Assembly: GCA_002307115.1 (NCBI GenBank)
Contig: DBTP01000020.1
Span: 703 to 7,157 of the forward strand
DNA from: Fibrobacter sp. UBA1313
Lineage (GTDB): Bacteria; Fibrobacterota; Fibrobacteria; Fibrobacterales; Fibrobacteraceae
Reading direction: 5' to 3'
Length of the DNA: 6,455 nt
The notes beneath the pieces were generated by a model. It saw nothing but the letters and a program-made list of their open reading frames with translations, did not search any database and was not told the DNA's origin. Each line of letters opens with the position of its first letter. Within the stretch, counting starts at the first letter, position 1. A program made the translations under genes and the position numbers. Shown here one piece after another: positions 5,416-6,455 of the stretch.

Positions 5416-6455
5416 TTGGTAAGGCCTTCTTTCAAATGGTTCGCCACATCTTCGCGGGCAAAAGCCCCTACATAACCTAAAAGAATGATGTAATCGTTAT
5501 AGATATCATTTTCCAACTTTGCCATTTTAAGTTGGCTTTCAAGAGCGCTTTCACGGGCACGCAGCAAAAGCAGAGGATCATTGCCCGCTTTCATGGCAAA
5601 GTCTTGAAACAAAGCTCCGGCATCGACTTGACTCACAAAGTTTTTCTGCACTTCACGCTGAGCAATTAAGCCCATTATTTCTTCACGCAGACGAGCGACT
5701 CTTTGTGACATATCGCGTTTTTCTTCGAGGTAATCACGTTCGGCATCAAGTACATCTAGCTGCCTTTTAATGTTATCGCTACCATCGTCAGAGAAGGCTG
5801 GAATTTTTACAGAAATGGAGGCGTAAAATTTATCAATGGTACGCCGATCATCATCCTTTCTTTCTAGTTCCCAAGATTCAGATCCAGCTAATTCCTGCGT
5901 CCAATCATATTCGTATTTGCCAAAAACGTGCTTATAACCCACACCGATGCTGGAAATATAATCGTTATCTCCAGCCACTTCTTGATCGTATTTTTTTGTG
6001 TCCACATCCCATTTTCCCTTAGCCTTCGCAACTTCGGGATAAGTATCTGGATTATCTTGAGTGCTTTTTAAAATCGTGATTAGCTCTTCCATTGTAGGAA
6101 GCCATGCGGAATCCAAAGCAATCGCATCAAAGCCTGGCACCCAAGACATCAGTTTCATTTTGGAATCTTCTAGTGCATTACTATCTCCAATAAGTTCCGC
6201 AGTCAGAGTCGCCTGATTTTCCAAGGCCGTTACCAAATCTTGCAAGTCAAAAGTTTCTGCGCCGCTCTTTGCATGAAGTACCGCGATGCGATCGTCATTA
6301 ACGACGAAAAGCTGCTGATGCAACTGTTGCATTTTCAGCCGCATGATATAGCGGAAACTATGTTCATAACGTTCAAAAAGAACAAGGGATCGATCGTAAC
6401 CTTCAAGGGTTTTCTGATAACTTGTTTGCGATTTCCAGTAATTCTCGTAAGCGGC
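5412..6455 (-). CDS. TolC-like outer-membrane protein, C-terminal part (N-terminus beyond right edge)
   Basis: 347 residues are visible. The frame is open to the right edge, so the Met at 6344 (visible residue 38) is internal, not the start. The first 150 or so residues are helical and rich in Gln, Glu, Lys and Leu. A beta-like stretch follows, 'YISSIGVGYKHVFGKYEY' (166-183), then 'FYASISVKIPAF' (210-221). A long charged coiled coil covers about 226-280, and a final helix pair contains 'DPLLLLRARESALESQL' (293-309) and 'DYIILLGYVGAFAR' (321-334). This second-half order (beta-hairpin, long helix, turn, long helix) matches the TolC/OEP fold, and the 'DPLLLLRARESAL' helix resembles the family's 'D-LL-A----L' pattern. 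Sequence motifs are weaker than in the other outer-membrane factor here, and an acidic insert (Ser/Glu/Asp-rich, about 188-206) enlarges the hairpin. It overlaps the VTC gene by 4 bp. A periplasmic coiled-coil protein of another kind is the main alternative. Confidence 0.68.
   Translation of the reverse strand, partial: AAYENYWKSQTSYQKTLEGYDRSLVLFERYEHSFRYIMRLKMQQLHQQLFVVNDDRIAVLHAKSGAETFDLQDLVTALENQATLTAELIGDSNALEDSKMKLMSWVPGFDAIALDSAWLPTMEELITILKSTQDNPDTYPEVAKAKGKWDVDTKKYDQEVAGDNDYISSIGVGYKHVFGKYEYDWTQELAGSESWELERKDDDRRTIDKFYASISVKIPAFSDDGSDNIKRQLDVLDAERDYLEEKRDMSQRVARLREEIMGLIAQREVQKNFVSQVDAGALFQDFAMKAGNDPLLLLRARESALESQLKMAKLENDIYNDYIILLGYVGAFAREDVANHLKEGLTK
5425..5428 (-). promoter_or_regulatory. 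Ribosome binding site of the VTC gene, inside the TolC-like gene
   Basis: AAGG lies 9 nt before the ATG at 5415, within the last codons of the upstream gene. With the 4-bp ATGA overlap it points to coupled translation of the two proteins. Confidence 0.5.

Noticed and set aside
6342..6344. ATG as start of the TolC-like gene
   Set aside because: The same frame stays open for 37 more codons to the window edge with helical, protein-like sequence and no ribosome binding site before this ATG, so it is an internal Met.

Overview
The window is 6455 bases from a didermic (Gram-negative-type) bacterium. Two outer-membrane-channel-like proteins, a periplasmic adaptor and a probable lipoprotein all need an outer membrane. 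GC looks moderate by eye. Repeated lamin-tail domains on a lipoprotein, a stand-alone VTC-type polyphosphate polymerase and the overall style recall Fibrobacter and its relatives; this assignment is inference from protein character, not a database result. Every gene I can support is on the minus strand, so transcription runs from the right edge to the left edge, and almost all of the sequence is coding.

Right part (6455 down to 3026), unit A. A TolC-like protein, cut by the window edge, overlaps by 4 bp (ATGA) a VTC-domain polyphosphate polymerase. After 14 nt comes a secreted, probably lipid-anchored protein with three lamin-tail (LTD) modules. The overlap and short spacing suggest co-transcription. 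The unit ends in a clear Rho-independent terminator (2948-2978), followed by a second hairpin (2919-2941).

Left part (2862 down to 1), unit B. It encodes an outer-membrane factor of the TolC/OEP family, an HlyD-type membrane-fusion protein 2 nt later, and the start of an ABC-2-type permease that runs off the left edge. Together these are three parts of a tripartite efflux or export system. No ATPase is visible; it would have to lie beyond the left edge or elsewhere.

The most interesting part is unit A: a normally cytosolic polyphosphate-synthesising domain translationally coupled to an outer-membrane-channel-like protein and followed by a multi-LTD surface lipoprotein. The physiological link (polyphosphate at or across the envelope, or attachment of a surface factor) is a hypothesis. 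I found no RNA genes, CRISPR arrays, insertion sequences or attachment sites.
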